NCBI GenBank assembly: GCA_963710665.1
Contig: CAVQBC010000004.1
Location: 620,001-684,000 of the forward strand
Length of the DNA stretch: 64,000 nt
DNA from: CAVQBC01 sp963710665
Lineage (GTDB): Bacteria; Actinomycetota; Thermoleophilia; Solirubrobacterales; Solirubrobacteraceae
Reading direction: 5' to 3'
Shown here: piece by piece, positions 19,872 through 29,190 of the stretch
How positions within the stretch are numbered: position 1 is the first letter of the stretch
How the letters are laid out: each line of letters opens with the position of its first letter
The notes under the pieces: model-generated
What the model was told of the DNA's origin: nothing
The model's input: only the letters and a program-made list of their open reading frames with translations
The model's database searches: none
Translations under genes and position numbers: made by a program

Positions 19872-20659
19872 CCCACCTTCTCCTTGACGAGGTCCGCGAT
19901 CTTGGCCGCCACGTCGGAGGGGCCGCCCTCGAGGATCTGGGCGCCCTCGCCCTTCTCCGGGTGCCCGAGGCTGCGGACCCGCGAGCCGGCGGCGCCCGCC
20001 AGCGCGTCCGCGTCGACGCCGAGGTCGCCGGGCTCGACGACGTCGAGCGGCTTGTCCTTGGCCTGCTTGATCGCCCGCAGCGTCGCGTAGCGCGGCTCGT
20101 TGATCCCGGTCTGCACGGTCAGCAGCGCCGGCGTGCGCACCCGCACGACCTCGACGAGGCCGCCCTCGAGCTCGCGCTCGACGGTGGCCGAGCCGCCGGC
20201 GTCGTCGTAGTCGATGGCCTTGACCACCGCGACGTGCGGCAGGCCGAGATGGCCCGCCACCGCGATCCCGGTGGCGCTGTTCACGGCGTCGGAGGACTGC
20301 ACGCCGCAGAGCACGAGGTCGGGTCCCTCGCGCTCCACGGCGGCCGCCAGCGCCCGCGCCACCTGCAGCGCGTCGGCGTCGGCCAGCGAGTCGTCCCAGA
20401 TGCGCACCGCGCGGTCGGCCCCCTTGGCGAGGCACGTGCGCAGCCCCTCGTCGGTCTCCTCGTCGCCGACCGAGATGACGATCACCTCGCCCTCGCCCTC
20501 GCCGGCGTCGCGGATCTGCAGGGCGGCCTCGAGCGAGAAGTTGTCCCACTCGTTGAGATCCCACTCGATGAAGTCGGGATCCACCCCGCGGCCGTCGTCG
20601 CGGAGCTCGAACTCGTCGTCGAGCGCCGCGACCTGCTTGACCGGAACGACGATCTTCAC
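19868..20659 (-). CDS. etfB: Electron transfer flavoprotein beta subunit
   Basis: 263 residues. It begins MKIVVPVKQVAALDDEFEL, the normal EtfB N-terminus, and carries the AMP-binding region (LVLCGVQSSDAVNSATG) and the recognition-loop region (EPRYATLRAIKQAKDKPLD) thought to contact partner dehydrogenases. The start is placed at GTG 20659 because homology begins there; a second in-frame GTG at 20665 would add two residues. It lies 8 bases after the stop of TMADH-B, so dehydrogenase and acceptor should be made together. Confidence 0.93.
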   Translation of the reverse strand: MKIVVPVKQVAALDDEFELRDDGRGVDPDFIEWDLNEWDNFSLEAALQIRDAGEGEGEVIVISVGDEETDEGLRTCLAKGADRAVRIWDDSLADADALQVARALAAAVEREGPDLVLCGVQSSDAVNSATGIAVAGHLGLPHVAVVKAIDYDDAGGSATVERELEGGLVEVVRVRTPALLTVQTGINEPRYATLRAIKQAKDKPLDVVEPGDLGVDADALAGAAGSRVRSLGHPEKGEGAQILEGGPSDVAAKIADLVKEKVG

Positions 20660-20667
20660 GGGCACGC

Positions 20668-22879
20668 CTACGCGGTCGCCGGCTCGGCGGGGACGTCGGA
20701 CGCCTGCAGCAGCTGGCGCTCGAAGTCGTCGTTGGTCGAGTCGCCCCACAGCCGCCGCTCACGGATGAACGGCAGCGGCATGGCCGGGTTCGGGCTGTCG
20801 ATCTCGCGCGCGAGCCGGTGGCCGTCGAAGATCGAGTCGACGATCATCCGCGGCGCCGAGGCGTCGCCGATCACGTACAGCGACTCGATGCCCTCGCGCT
20901 CGAGGGCGGCCTTGTCGGACCGCAGCTCGAAGTAGAGCTCGTCGTCGGAGATGCGCTGGGTGCAGAGCACGACGCTGTCCACCTCGAATGTCTCCGAATG
21001 CGCGGGATTCCACACGTTGGAGGTGTGGCACACGCCCGGCTCGATCTTGTCGAGCATCGTGTAGGTGCGGATGTCGACGCCGAGGCGGTGCAGGTCGCGG
21101 TGGAGCATCGGCGCCTCGAGCGTGTACTCCATGTAGCCCGCGACGTCCGAGGCCTGCGTGACCAGCGTGACCTGCTTGCCCTCACCCGCGAGCTTCTGGG
21201 CGATCGAGGCGCCCATGTAGTAGCCCTCGTTCTCGAGCACCAGCACGCGCTGGCCGACGCCGGCCCTCGCCCTTGGCGACCTGGTCGGGCGTGAACTGCC
21301 AGTCGAGCGTCGTGTCGGCGCCCTCGATGGTGGTGTGCGTCGCGGGGTTGAGGCCGTCGGTGGCGAAGTGGCAGCCGGTCGCCATGATCACGATCTCGGC
21401 GCCGTACTCGAGGATGTCCTTGGCGCTCAGCCGCGCGTTGAGGTGCACATCGACGTTCTTGAGCTTGTCGAGCTGGATCTGCCGGTAGTTGACGATCCGC
21501 TTCCACTCGCCGAGGCCGCGCGCGGTGCCGCGGAACAGGTTCTCCTTGCCGTCGGAGTGCCCGAGCAGCGAGATCCAGTTCACGCAGCCGCCCATCTCCT
21601 TGTCGGCCTCGACGACGTGCACGGCGGACATGCCGCGCTTGCCGAGCACCATCGCGGCCTCCATGCCGGCGGGGCCGGCGCCGACCACGAGCACGCCCTT
21701 GTCGGCGTTCTTGGCCTTGGAGAACTTCTCGGGGTGCCAGCCGCGGCGGTACTCCTCGCCGGCGGTCGCGTTCTGCGTGCAGACCATGGGCGGGCCGCCG
21801 ATCTCCCAGCGCGAGATGCACTGGTTGCAGCCGATGCACTCGCGGATGTCGTCCGCCCGGCCCTCCTCGATCTTCTTCGGCAGGAAGGGGTCGGAGATCG
21901 ACGGGCGGGCGGCGCCGATGATGTCGAACTGGCCCGACTTGATGATCGCCACCATCGTGTCGGGGTTGGTGATCCGCCCCACGCCGACGACCGGCTTGTT
22001 CGTGTGGTTGGACGCCTTGACCACGCCCGTGTACGGCTTCTCGTGGTTCTCCTCGAAGAAGCGCGACGGGCCCGCGTTCTGGCCCCACTCGGCGATGTCG
22101 CCGACCGTGAGGTCCCACAGGTCCACGAGGTGGTCGACGTACTCGACGAAGCGCACGCCGTCCTCGCCCACCTGGATCGAGAGGTTGCCGAGGAGGTGGT
22201 CGACGGCGAAGCGCGATGCGATCGCGCAGTCGTCACCGACCGCCTCGCGCACCTTCTCGAGCGTCTCGCGCCAGAAGCGCGCGCGGTTCTCGAAGCTGCC
22301 GCCGTAGGAGTCCGTGCGGTGGTTGTAGAACGGCGAGAGGAACTGGAACGGCATGTAGGCGTGGGCGCCGTAGACGTAGACGATGTCGAAGCCCGCGTCG
22401 CGCGCGCGGATGGCGGCGTCGACGTACATCTGCTGGAGCTCCGCGATGTCGTCGTAGTCCATGTTGCGCGGGTGGATGTTGATCTCGAAGTCCGACGGGA
22501 TCTGCGTCGGCCCCCGCGGCGTCGCGCGCGACTCGTGGCACGGCGCGTGCGGCCCGCCGTACCAGAGCTCGATGCCGGCCAGCGCGTCATAGGCGTGGAG
22601 GCGGTCGCACATCGCGGCGAGGTTGCGGACGTCGCCGTCGTCCCAGATCCGCGCCGACACCCGCATGGTGTCGTCGGACTCGGGGTGGATCGAGCAGTAC
22701 TCGGTACAGCACGCGCCCCAGCCGCCCTCGGCCTTGATGCCGCGGTGATAGGCCTGGAATCCGGGCTTCTCCGAGCCGGCGCCGATGCAGTGGGGCACCT
22801 GGTAGAAGCGGTTCTTCAGCGTCTTCGGACCGATCTGGATCGGCTCGAAGAGGATGTCGTACTTGGGGTCGCGCGCCAC
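20668..22879 (-). CDS. Trimethylamine dehydrogenase-like flavoprotein B (apparent frameshift)
   Basis: About 736 residues after repair. It has an N-terminal FMN barrel, a [4Fe-4S] segment CIGCNQCISRWEIGGPPM and C-terminal FAD/ADP-binding domains. Cys31 in QVPHCIGAG matches the cysteine that binds FMN covalently in TMADH. By alignment from memory, the substrate bowl (TMADH Y60, W264, W355) and the S74/W105 positions that separate TMADH from dimethylamine dehydrogenase are TMADH-type, but triad residue D267 is Asn (EWGQNAGPSRF). The frame breaks at about 21255-21275: removal of one base restores GQRVLVLENEGYYMG. Total length is 3n+1, and the paralogue at 23-25 kb is intact there. Strong SD (GGAGAGGAGAGG) before GTG 22879. 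Likely oxidative N-demethylation of a methylamine to formaldehyde. Confidence 0.87.
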
Positions 22880-22906
22880 GCTGCCTCTCCTCTCCCTACA
22901 GGCGGA

Positions 22907-22924
22907 ACGTACAAATTCGTTCAG
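22907..22924. promoter_or_regulatory. Amine-regulon operator, site 3
   Basis: ACGTACAAATTCGTTCAG keeps the central AAATT, the inner C/G and the CAG end of the 18-bp dyad. It lies 28 bases upstream of the TMADH-B start, in the 176-bp gap after TMADH-A. Confidence 0.6.
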
Positions 22925-23055
22925 GCCGGAGGTTTACCGCAACGCGGCCCCGCTGTCCATGGCGCGAACCGCGACGTGACGAGGGTCGACCGGCGGCGGC
23001 GACGGGCGGCCGACCGGGCGGGCGGGGTCCGCGGGGACCCCGCCGCCGCGGCGGC

Positions 23056-25302
23056 CTAGAACGCGGCCACGGGATGCTCCGCGGCGCCCCTGCGGACCGT
23101 GTCGGTGTCCCGCGGCCCTTGGAGCTGGTTGTCGTAGTCGTTGTCCGAGGAGGCGCCCCACAGCCGGCGCTCGCGGATGAAGGGCAACGGGATGGCGGGG
23201 TTCGGCGAGTCGATCTCGCGCGCGAGCCGGTGGCCGTCGAAGATCGCGTCGGGAGGCATCCGCGGCGCGGACGCGTCGCCGATCAGATACAGCCCCTCGA
23301 TGCCCGCGGCCGTGAGCGCCTCGCGGTCCGCCTTGAGCTCGTGGTAGAGCGCGTCGTTGGACGCGCGCTGGGTCACGAGCACGACGCCGTCGACCGCGAA
23401 GTGCTCCTTGCGCTCCTCGTGCCACATGTTGAAGGCGGTGACGTGCCCGGGGTCGATGCGCTCGACCATCGTGGCCGGGTACATCTGCACGCCGAGGCGG
23501 TGCAGGTCCCGGTGCATCATCGGTGCCTCCAACGTGAACTCCATGTAATCCATGAAGCTGTCCATCTGGGTGAGGAAGAACACCTCGTGGCCCTCGCTCG
23601 CGAGCCGCTGGCACATGGAGGCGCCCATGTGGTACGCCTCGGTCTCGAGGACCAGGATCCGGCCCGTCAGGCGCTTCGTGCCCAGCGCGATCTCCTTGGG
23701 CGTCGCCTGCCAGGGCAGCGTCGCGTCCGCGCCGGGGATGGTCTCGTGGGTCGCCGGGTTCATCCCGTCCGTGCGCCAGCTCGCGCCGGTGGCCACGACC
23801 ACGATGTCCGCGTCCCAGTCGCGGACGCCCGCGGCGTCCAGCCGGCGCCCGGTGTGCACCTCGACGTTGTCGAGCTTGGCGAGCTGCTTCTTGCGGTAGT
23901 CGACGAGGTAGTAGAACTCGTCGAGCCCCTTCGCCGCGCCGCGGAAGTCCCCGTCGCCCTGCGCGTAGCCGAGCTTGTGGATGTAGTTGAAGGAGCCGCC
24001 GACGTCGGGCTCGGCCTCGACCAGGTCCACCTTGGACATCCCCCGGCGCCCGAGCGTGACGGCGCACTCCATGCCGGCGGGCCCGGCCCCGACGACGAGC
24101 ACGCGCTTCTCGGCGTTCGTCGCCCTCGTGAAGCGCTCCGGGTGCCAGCCGCGGCGGTACTCCTCGCCGGCGGTCGCGTTCTGCGTGCAGATCATCGGCG
24201 GACCGCCGATCTCCCACCGCGAGATGCACTGGTTGCAGCCGATGCAGCGGCGGATGTCGTCCAGCCGCCCCTCGGCGATCTTGTTCGGCAGGAACGGGTC
24301 GGAGATGGAGGGCCGCGCCGCGCCGATGATGTCGTACTCGCCCGAGGCGATGATCTCGATCATCATGTCCGGGTCGGTGATGCGCCCCACGCCGATGACC
24401 GGCTTGTCGGTGTGCTGTCCCGCCTTCACCGGGCCCGTGTTGGGGCGCTCGTGGCCCTGGACGAAGAACCGTGAGGGTCCCGCGTTCTGGCCCCACTCGG
24501 CGATGTTGCCGACCGTGAGGTCCCAGACGTCGACGAGGTGGTCGACGTGCTCGACGAACCGCACGCCGTCCTCGCCGACCTTGACGCCGGTCGGGCCGGG
24601 GTCGTCGACGGCGAAGCGCGAGGCGATCGCGCAGGTGTCGCCGACCGCCTCGCGCACCTGCTCGAGCGTCTCGCGCCAGAAGCGCGCCCGGTTCTCGAAG
24701 CTGCCGCCGTAGGCGTCCGTGCGCTTGTTGTAGAAGGGCGACAGGAACTGCAGGGGCAGATAGGAGTGGGCCCCGTAGACGTAGATGATGTCGAAGCCCG
24801 CGTCGCGCGCGCGGATCGCGGCGTCGACGTAGTAGCGCTGGACCAGCGCGATGTCGTCCGAGTCCATCGTGCGGGGATAGCTGTTGACCTCGAAGTCGGA
24901 GGGGATCTGCGAGGGGCCCCGCGCGGTATGGCGGCTCTCCATGTTCGGCGCGTGCGGCCCGCCGTACCACAGCTCGATGCCGGCCAGCGCGCCGAAGGCG
25001 TGCAGCCGGTCGCACATGTAGGCCAGGTTGCGCACGTCGCCCTCGTCCCAGATCCGCGCCGACACACGCATGGTGTCGTCGGACTCCGGGTGGATCGAGC
25101 AGTACTCGGTGCAGACGGCCGCCCATCCGCCCTCGGCCTTGATGGCCCGGTGGTAGGCCTGGAAGCCGGGCTTCTCGGAGCCCGCCCCGATGCAGTGGGG
25201 CACCTGGTAGAAGCGGTTCTTCAGCGTCTTCGGGCCGATCTGGACCGGCTCGAACAGGACGTCGTACTTCGGGTCGCGGCCGTTCGCCGTGCCGAGCTCC
25301 AT
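23056..25302 (-). CDS. Trimethylamine dehydrogenase-like flavoprotein A
   Basis: 748 residues, same domain order as paralogue B and unbroken. The N-terminal segment RDPKYDVLFEPVQIGPKTL closely follows TMADH. Cys37 in QVPHCIGAG is the candidate 6-S-cysteinyl-FMN residue. The cluster cysteines are 353, 356, 359 and 372. The aromatic bowl tyrosine (TEYCSIHPESDD) and the two tryptophans (AEWGQNAG, SRWEIGG) are kept, but the triad Asp equivalent to TMADH D267 is Asn. The C-terminal dinucleotide domain holds VLVVGAGPAGMECA. It would demethylate trimethylamine or a related amine to give formaldehyde and pass electrons to ETF. Start at ATG 25302, preceded by GAGGGAGG; the C-terminal 20 residues differ from TMADH. 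TMADH, dimethylamine and histamine dehydrogenases are hard to separate by sequence alone. Confidence 0.88.
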   Translation of the reverse strand: MELGTANGRDPKYDVLFEPVQIGPKTLKNRFYQVPHCIGAGSEKPGFQAYHRAIKAEGGWAAVCTEYCSIHPESDDTMRVSARIWDEGDVRNLAYMCDRLHAFGALAGIELWYGGPHAPNMESRHTARGPSQIPSDFEVNSYPRTMDSDDIALVQRYYVDAAIRARDAGFDIIYVYGAHSYLPLQFLSPFYNKRTDAYGGSFENRARFWRETLEQVREAVGDTCAIASRFAVDDPGPTGVKVGEDGVRFVEHVDHLVDVWDLTVGNIAEWGQNAGPSRFFVQGHERPNTGPVKAGQHTDKPVIGVGRITDPDMMIEIIASGEYDIIGAARPSISDPFLPNKIAEGRLDDIRRCIGCNQCISRWEIGGPPMICTQNATAGEEYRRGWHPERFTRATNAEKRVLVVGAGPAGMECAVTLGRRGMSKVDLVEAEPDVGGSFNYIHKLGYAQGDGDFRGAAKGLDEFYYLVDYRKKQLAKLDNVEVHTGRRLDAAGVRDWDADIVVVATGASWRTDGMNPATHETIPGADATLPWQATPKEIALGTKRLTGRILVLETEAYHMGASMCQRLASEGHEVFFLTQMDSFMDYMEFTLEAPMMHRDLHRLGVQMYPATMVERIDPGHVTAFNMWHEERKEHFAVDGVVLVTQRASNDALYHELKADREALTAAGIEGLYLIGDASAPRMPPDAIFDGHRLAREIDSPNPAIPLPFIRERRLWGASSDNDYDNQLQGPRDTDTVRRGAAEHPVAAF

Positions 25303-25559
25303 CGCTGTGCCTCCCTCGGGTGGATCGAGCCGGCTCGCCAGTCGTTCCGAGCCCGCGTCCACGAGTGTCTCACCGTCGGCCTACTCGTGGCGGCATCCGG
25401 GCGCGTCGCTGCGCTCGCCCGCGGACGCCGGGCAAGCGGCTTTACCGGTCAGGAAGTTGACCCCCGATGCCGCTACCTGCTAGAACCGCGCGGTCGCTGG
25501 GCAAATTGGTTCAGCACCCGCTCGGGCGGAGCGGTGTCAGGGTGGAGGAGGAGAGCAGC
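25303..25559. promoter_or_regulatory. Divergent control region TMADH-A / permease 1
   Basis: A 257-bp intergenic region between divergent genes. It contains operator site 4 (25497-25514) and, on the permease side, the SD GGAGGAGGAG. Otherwise I see no coding potential and no further repeat. Confidence 0.6.
25497..25514. promoter_or_regulatory. Amine-regulon operator, site 4
   Basis: CTGGGCAAATTGGTTCAG, symmetric around AATT (CTG at one end, CAG at the other). It ends exactly 46 bases before the permease 1 start, the same spacing as site 5b to permease 2. Confidence 0.7.
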
Positions 25560-27069
25560 GTGGCAATTGCGCAGGTCGAGGAGCGGCAGCTCCTGAAGGC
25601 GATGACGTGGTGGGACGGCTTCGTGGTCGCTCTCGCCAACCCGGGCTTCCTGATCGCGGCGCTCGGTGGTTCCATCGGCGCCCTCGGCACCACCGGCGCC
25701 TGCATCCTGTGGACGATCTCGATCGTCCTCGGGGCGCTGCAGAACAACATCCACGCCGAGCTGGCGAGCATGTTCCCGAGCGTGTCCGGCGGCATCGCGC
25801 TCTACGCGCACGAGGCGTGGCGCAAGTACCTCACGCTGATCGGCCCGCTGGCCACCTTCGGCTACTGGATCGGCTGGTCGGTGGTGCTCTCCATCAACGG
25901 CCTGGTCGCCGGCACGCTCATCCAGGCGGAGTGGTTCTCCGACGTGACGTGGACGACCTCGGGCGCGGGCTTCGACCTCTCGCTGCCCATCCTGATCGGG
26001 GTCGGCCTGATCGTGCTGGTGTGGGCGTTCAACGTGTTCGGCGTGCGTCCGGCGGTGTGGTTCGGCTACGTCACCGGCGGGCTGCTGCTCATCCCGGCCT
26101 TCGCGCTGATGTTCCTGCCGTACGTCACCGGCGACTGGAGCAGCTCGAACATGAACTCGCTGATCGGCTCCAGCGGCGGGCTGCCCCTGGCGATCACGTG
26201 GCTGTACTTCATGTGCCTGGTCGTCGTACGGGATCGAGGTGGTGGCGACGTTCGCGCCCGAGTACCACGACACGGAGCGCGACACCACGAAGGCGCTCCG
26301 CGCCGCCGCGCTGTTCTCGGTGCTCGTCTACGCGCTGCTGCCGCTCGGCCTCGGCGGCACCCTCGGGACCGACACGGTGGCCGCCGACGACACCGTGATC
26401 GCGTTCTACACGCAGGCCTTCGACGAGCTCGTCGGCAGCGGCCTGGCCAACGTGATGATCTTCTGCATCGTCGCCGGGCTCGTGCTGTCGATGAACACCG
26501 CGACCATGGACGGCTCCAGAGCGCTCTACGGCATCGCCAAGGACGGCATGACGATCCGCCAGTTCGGCACCCTCAACAGGAACAACGTGCCGGGGCTCGC
26601 GATGACCGTCGACGCCCTGTTGAACATCTTCCTCATCACCGCGCTGGCGGGCGTGTTCGAGATCCTGGCCGTGAGCAACATCGGCTACGTGTTCGCCACC
26701 TGCACGGCCCTCAGCGGCTTCCTGCTGCTGCGCAAGGACCGCCCCGACTGGCCGCGGCCGGTCAGGCTGTCGCGCCTGTGGATCCCGCTCGCCGCGGTGC
26801 TGCTCACGATCAACCTGATCCTGCTGATCGGCGGCGGCTTCATCTGGTCGGGCGGGTTCCTCGGCATCGAGGGCTTCGGCTACGGCTGGGACAAGACCCG
26901 CATCGGCCTGCTCGTCCTGCTCGTCGCGCTCGTGCTCTACGTCTACCGCCACGTCGTGCAGGACAAGATCCCGATCAAGCTGCGCGAAGAGGTTCCGCTC
27001 ACGCCCAAGGAGGAGGCCGAGCACCCCGAGCTGCGGGTCGCGCCGGACGCGCCGCCCACGGCGCTCTGA
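25560..27069 (+). CDS. APC-family amino acid/amine permease 1 (apparent frameshift)
   Basis: About 502 residues after repair, with about 12 membrane helices and the APC-superfamily N-terminus (VEERQLLKAMTWWDGFVVAL, then FLIAALGGSIGALGTTGA). It closely matches permease 2, which starts at 27754. The frame breaks near 26225: deleting one C turns the reading into YFMCWSSYGIEVVATFAPE, matching the paralogue's YFMGWSSYGFEAVASLAPE. Length is 3n+1. The GTG start at 25560 follows GGAGGAGGAG. Placement among amine genes and a shared operator suggests import of a methylated amine, an N-methyl amino acid or a gamma-glutamyl intermediate. The family alone does not give the substrate. Confidence 0.85.
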
Positions 27070-27101
27070 GCACCTGGCCCGGCGCCCGCAGCCCCTCCGG
27101 A

Positions 27102-27153
27102 CACCGCCACCGCCCCGGGAGAGGTCCCGCCCGCCCGGGGCGGACCGGCGGTG
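27102..27153. terminator. Bidirectional terminator-like hairpin
   Basis: Between the converging ends of permease 1 (27069) and the zinc-ribbon gene (27154), CACCGCC (27102-27108) pairs with GGCGGTG (27147-27153), with a nested CGCCCCGGG / CCGGGGCG pairing. It is large and very stable but has no T-run. Confidence 0.5.
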
Positions 27154-27594
27154 CTACTCGGGGTGCAGCTCCCAGCGCGGGAGGTCGGCGATCGCCTGGC
27201 GGTAGCGCCGGCGGTGCACCGGGCGGATGAAGACGAACCAGGTCGTCAGCGCCAGCGGCAGCAGGAAGAAGATGCTGAAGACGTTGCCGGTGAGGATGAA
27301 GAACAGCGCGACGAGCGAGACGAGCACGCCGAGCGCCGCGGGCAGCGCCCGGAAGCGCATCTGCGTGCGCCGGATGGCGTCGTACTGCTCCCGCGGGATC
27401 TGGTTGGTGTCCCAGCGCCGGCCGCAGGACTCGCAGGTCCAGGCGTCGCCGTAGCGCACGTCCTGGCGCTCGCCGCAGTCGCACGCGACCGAGATCGGCG
27501 GGCCGCGGAGGACCGCGCCGGGCGCCTCGTGGCCGAGGCGCTCGCGCCGCGGGCGCTCGGGCTCAGCCCCGGTGCGGCGCCGTCTGCGGCCCAT
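27154..27594 (-). CDS. Zinc-ribbon membrane protein of unknown function
   Basis: 146 residues. A basic N-terminal stretch (MGRRRRRTGAEPERPRRER) is followed by a zinc ribbon with two cysteine pairs, CDCGERQD and CESCGRRWD (about 42-63). Two closely spaced membrane helices follow (about residues 85-125, FRALPAALGVLVSLVALFF and IFFLLPLALTTWFVF), then a basic cytoplasmic tail. I do not recognise a named family. It lies between two amine permeases and has an operator copy (27657-27674) 63 bases upstream of its ATG, so it is probably co-regulated with them. A role in permease regulation or assembly is possible, but nothing shows it directly. Confidence 0.7.
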   Translation of the reverse strand: MGRRRRRTGAEPERPRRERLGHEAPGAVLRGPPISVACDCGERQDVRYGDAWTCESCGRRWDTNQIPREQYDAIRRTQMRFRALPAALGVLVSLVALFFILTGNVFSIFFLLPLALTTWFVFIRPVHRRRYRQAIADLPRWELHPE

Positions 27595-27656
27595 CGTCCC
27601 TGGTGCCGGTGAGCCTCGCGGGCGCACTCGGCGGCGCGAACCCGCTTGCACGATCC

Positions 27657-27674
27657 ATGCACGAAATGGTACAA
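27657..27674. promoter_or_regulatory. Amine-regulon operator, site 5a
   Basis: ATGCACGAAATGGTACAA, a diverged copy of the dyad (AAAT for AATT in the centre), on the zinc-ribbon side of the divergent promoter region 27595-27753. Confidence 0.5.
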
Positions 27675-27690
27675 AACGCGCTCGTCGCGG

Positions 27691-27708
27691 ATGTACCAAT
27701 TTGATCAA
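27691..27708. promoter_or_regulatory. Amine-regulon operator, site 5b
   Basis: On the minus strand TTGATCAAATTGGTACAT, one of the best copies. It ends 46 bases before the ATG of permease 2. Confidence 0.7.
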
Positions 27709-27753
27709 AGGCGGCCGCGGCGGACTGTCTTCGAGGGCCGGGGAGGTCGTCAT

Positions 27754-29190
27754 ATGGCTACGGCTGCAGTCGAGGAACGGCAGCTCGTCAAGAGCATGTC
27801 GTGGTGGGACGGGTTCGTCGTCGCGATGGCGAACCCGGCGTTCCTGATCGCCGCGCTGGGCGGCTCGATCGCCGCGCTGGGCACGACCGGCGCCGTCGTG
27901 CTGTGGCTCATCTCCGTGCTGGTCGGCGCCATGCAGAACAACATCTACGCGGAGCTCGCGGCGATGTTCCAGGACAAGCCGGGCGGCATCACGATGTTCG
28001 CCCACGAGGCGTGGCGCCGGTACGCGTCGTTCGTCGGGCCGCTGGCGACCTTCGGCTACTGGTTCGCGTGGTCGAGCGTCCTGGCGGTCACCGGGCTCGT
28101 GGTCGGCACGATGGTCCAGGTCCAGTGGTTCGACACGGCCACGTGGAGCAGCACCGTCGCCGGATTCGACTTCACGCTGCCGATCGTCATCGGGATGGTC
28201 GCGATGACGATCGTCGCGGTGATCAACATCGTCGGCCTGCGGCCGGCCGTGTGGTTCACCTACGCCACCGGCGCGATGCTCTGCCTGCCGCTGTTCGCCC
28301 TCATGTTCCTCCCCTACATCACGGGCGACTGGCAGAGCTCGAACATGACGTGGGAGATCGGCTCGGGCGGCGGGCTCGCGCTCGCGCTGACCTGGCTGTA
28401 CTTCATGGGCTGGTCGTCCTACGGCTTCGAGGCGGTGGCGTCTCTGGCACCCGAGTTCCACGACCCGGCGAACGACACGGCCCGCGCCCTGCGCGCCTCG
28501 GCGGCGTTCTCGGTGCTCGTCTACGGCCTGCTGCCGCTCGGCGTGGGCGGCACGCTCGGCACCGAGGCGATCGCGGGCGACGAGACGCTGATCGCCTTCT
28601 ACAACCAGGCCTTCGACGCCATCGGGGGCGCCGGCGTCTCCGACGTGCTCGTGGTGTGCCTCGTCGCCGGGCTGCTGCTGTCGCTGAACACCGCGGCCCT
28701 CGACGGCTCGCGCGCGCTGTACGGGATCGCCAAGGACGGCATGACCGTCCGCCAGCTCGGCATCCTCAACCAGGCCAACGTCCCCGGCCGGGCCGTGCTC
28801 GTCGCGCTGGTGCTCAACCTGATCCTGATCTCGTTCTTCGCGAGCGCGATCGAGATCCTCGCCGCCGGCAACCTCGGCTACATGCTCGCGCACGTCTTCG
28901 CGCTCTCGGGCTTCGTGCTCCTCCGCCGCGATCGCCCGGACTGGCCGCGGCCGATCCGCCTGTCGGGCTTCTGGGTGGCGCTCGCGGGCGTGCTGGCGGC
29001 CTGGAACCTGATCCTCGTCATCACCGGCGGCTTCATCTACGCCGACGACTACGGCTACGGGCTCTCGAAGACGCTGATCGGCCTGCTCGTGCTGGTCATC
29101 TCGCTCCTGCTGTGGGCCTACCGGCACAAGGTGCAGGACCGCACGTCGCTGCGCCTGCGGGAGGACACGCCGCTCGTTCCGCCGTCCTAG
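27754..29190 (+). CDS. APC-family amino acid/amine permease 2
   Basis: 478 residues, about 12 membrane helices, intact. It begins MATAAVEERQLVKSMSWWDG and includes the AALGTTGAVVLW segment and ALYGIAKDGMTVRQLG in the cytosolic loop, as in amino-acid/polyamine/organocation permeases. It is clearly a duplicate of permease 1 along the full length. The ATG at 27754 follows GGGGAGG at a good distance. Its stop overlaps the stop of the convergent membrane gene by four bases. A shared operator at the same 46-base spacing suggests both copies answer to the same regulator, perhaps for different methylated amines. Confidence 0.9.
   Translation: MATAAVEERQLVKSMSWWDGFVVAMANPAFLIAALGGSIAALGTTGAVVLWLISVLVGAMQNNIYAELAAMFQDKPGGITMFAHEAWRRYASFVGPLATFGYWFAWSSVLAVTGLVVGTMVQVQWFDTATWSSTVAGFDFTLPIVIGMVAMTIVAVINIVGLRPAVWFTYATGAMLCLPLFALMFLPYITGDWQSSNMTWEIGSGGGLALALTWLYFMGWSSYGFEAVASLAPEFHDPANDTARALRASAAFSVLVYGLLPLGVGGTLGTEAIAGDETLIAFYNQAFDAIGGAGVSDVLVVCLVAGLLLSLNTAALDGSRALYGIAKDGMTVRQLGILNQANVPGRAVLVALVLNLILISFFASAIEILAAGNLGYMLAHVFALSGFVLLRRDRPDWPRPIRLSGFWVALAGVLAAWNLILVITGGFIYADDYGYGLSKTLIGLLVLVISLLLWAYRHKVQDRTSLRLREDTPLVPPS

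Noticed and set aside
13927..20090. Very long open frames on the plus strand (988 and 1,087 codons) opposite the LysR-kinase-ETF-TMADH region
   Set aside because: They are antisense mirrors of well-supported genes in a 72% GC genome. The predicted proteins are Arg/Asp/Val-rich and low in complexity, with no recognisable domain.
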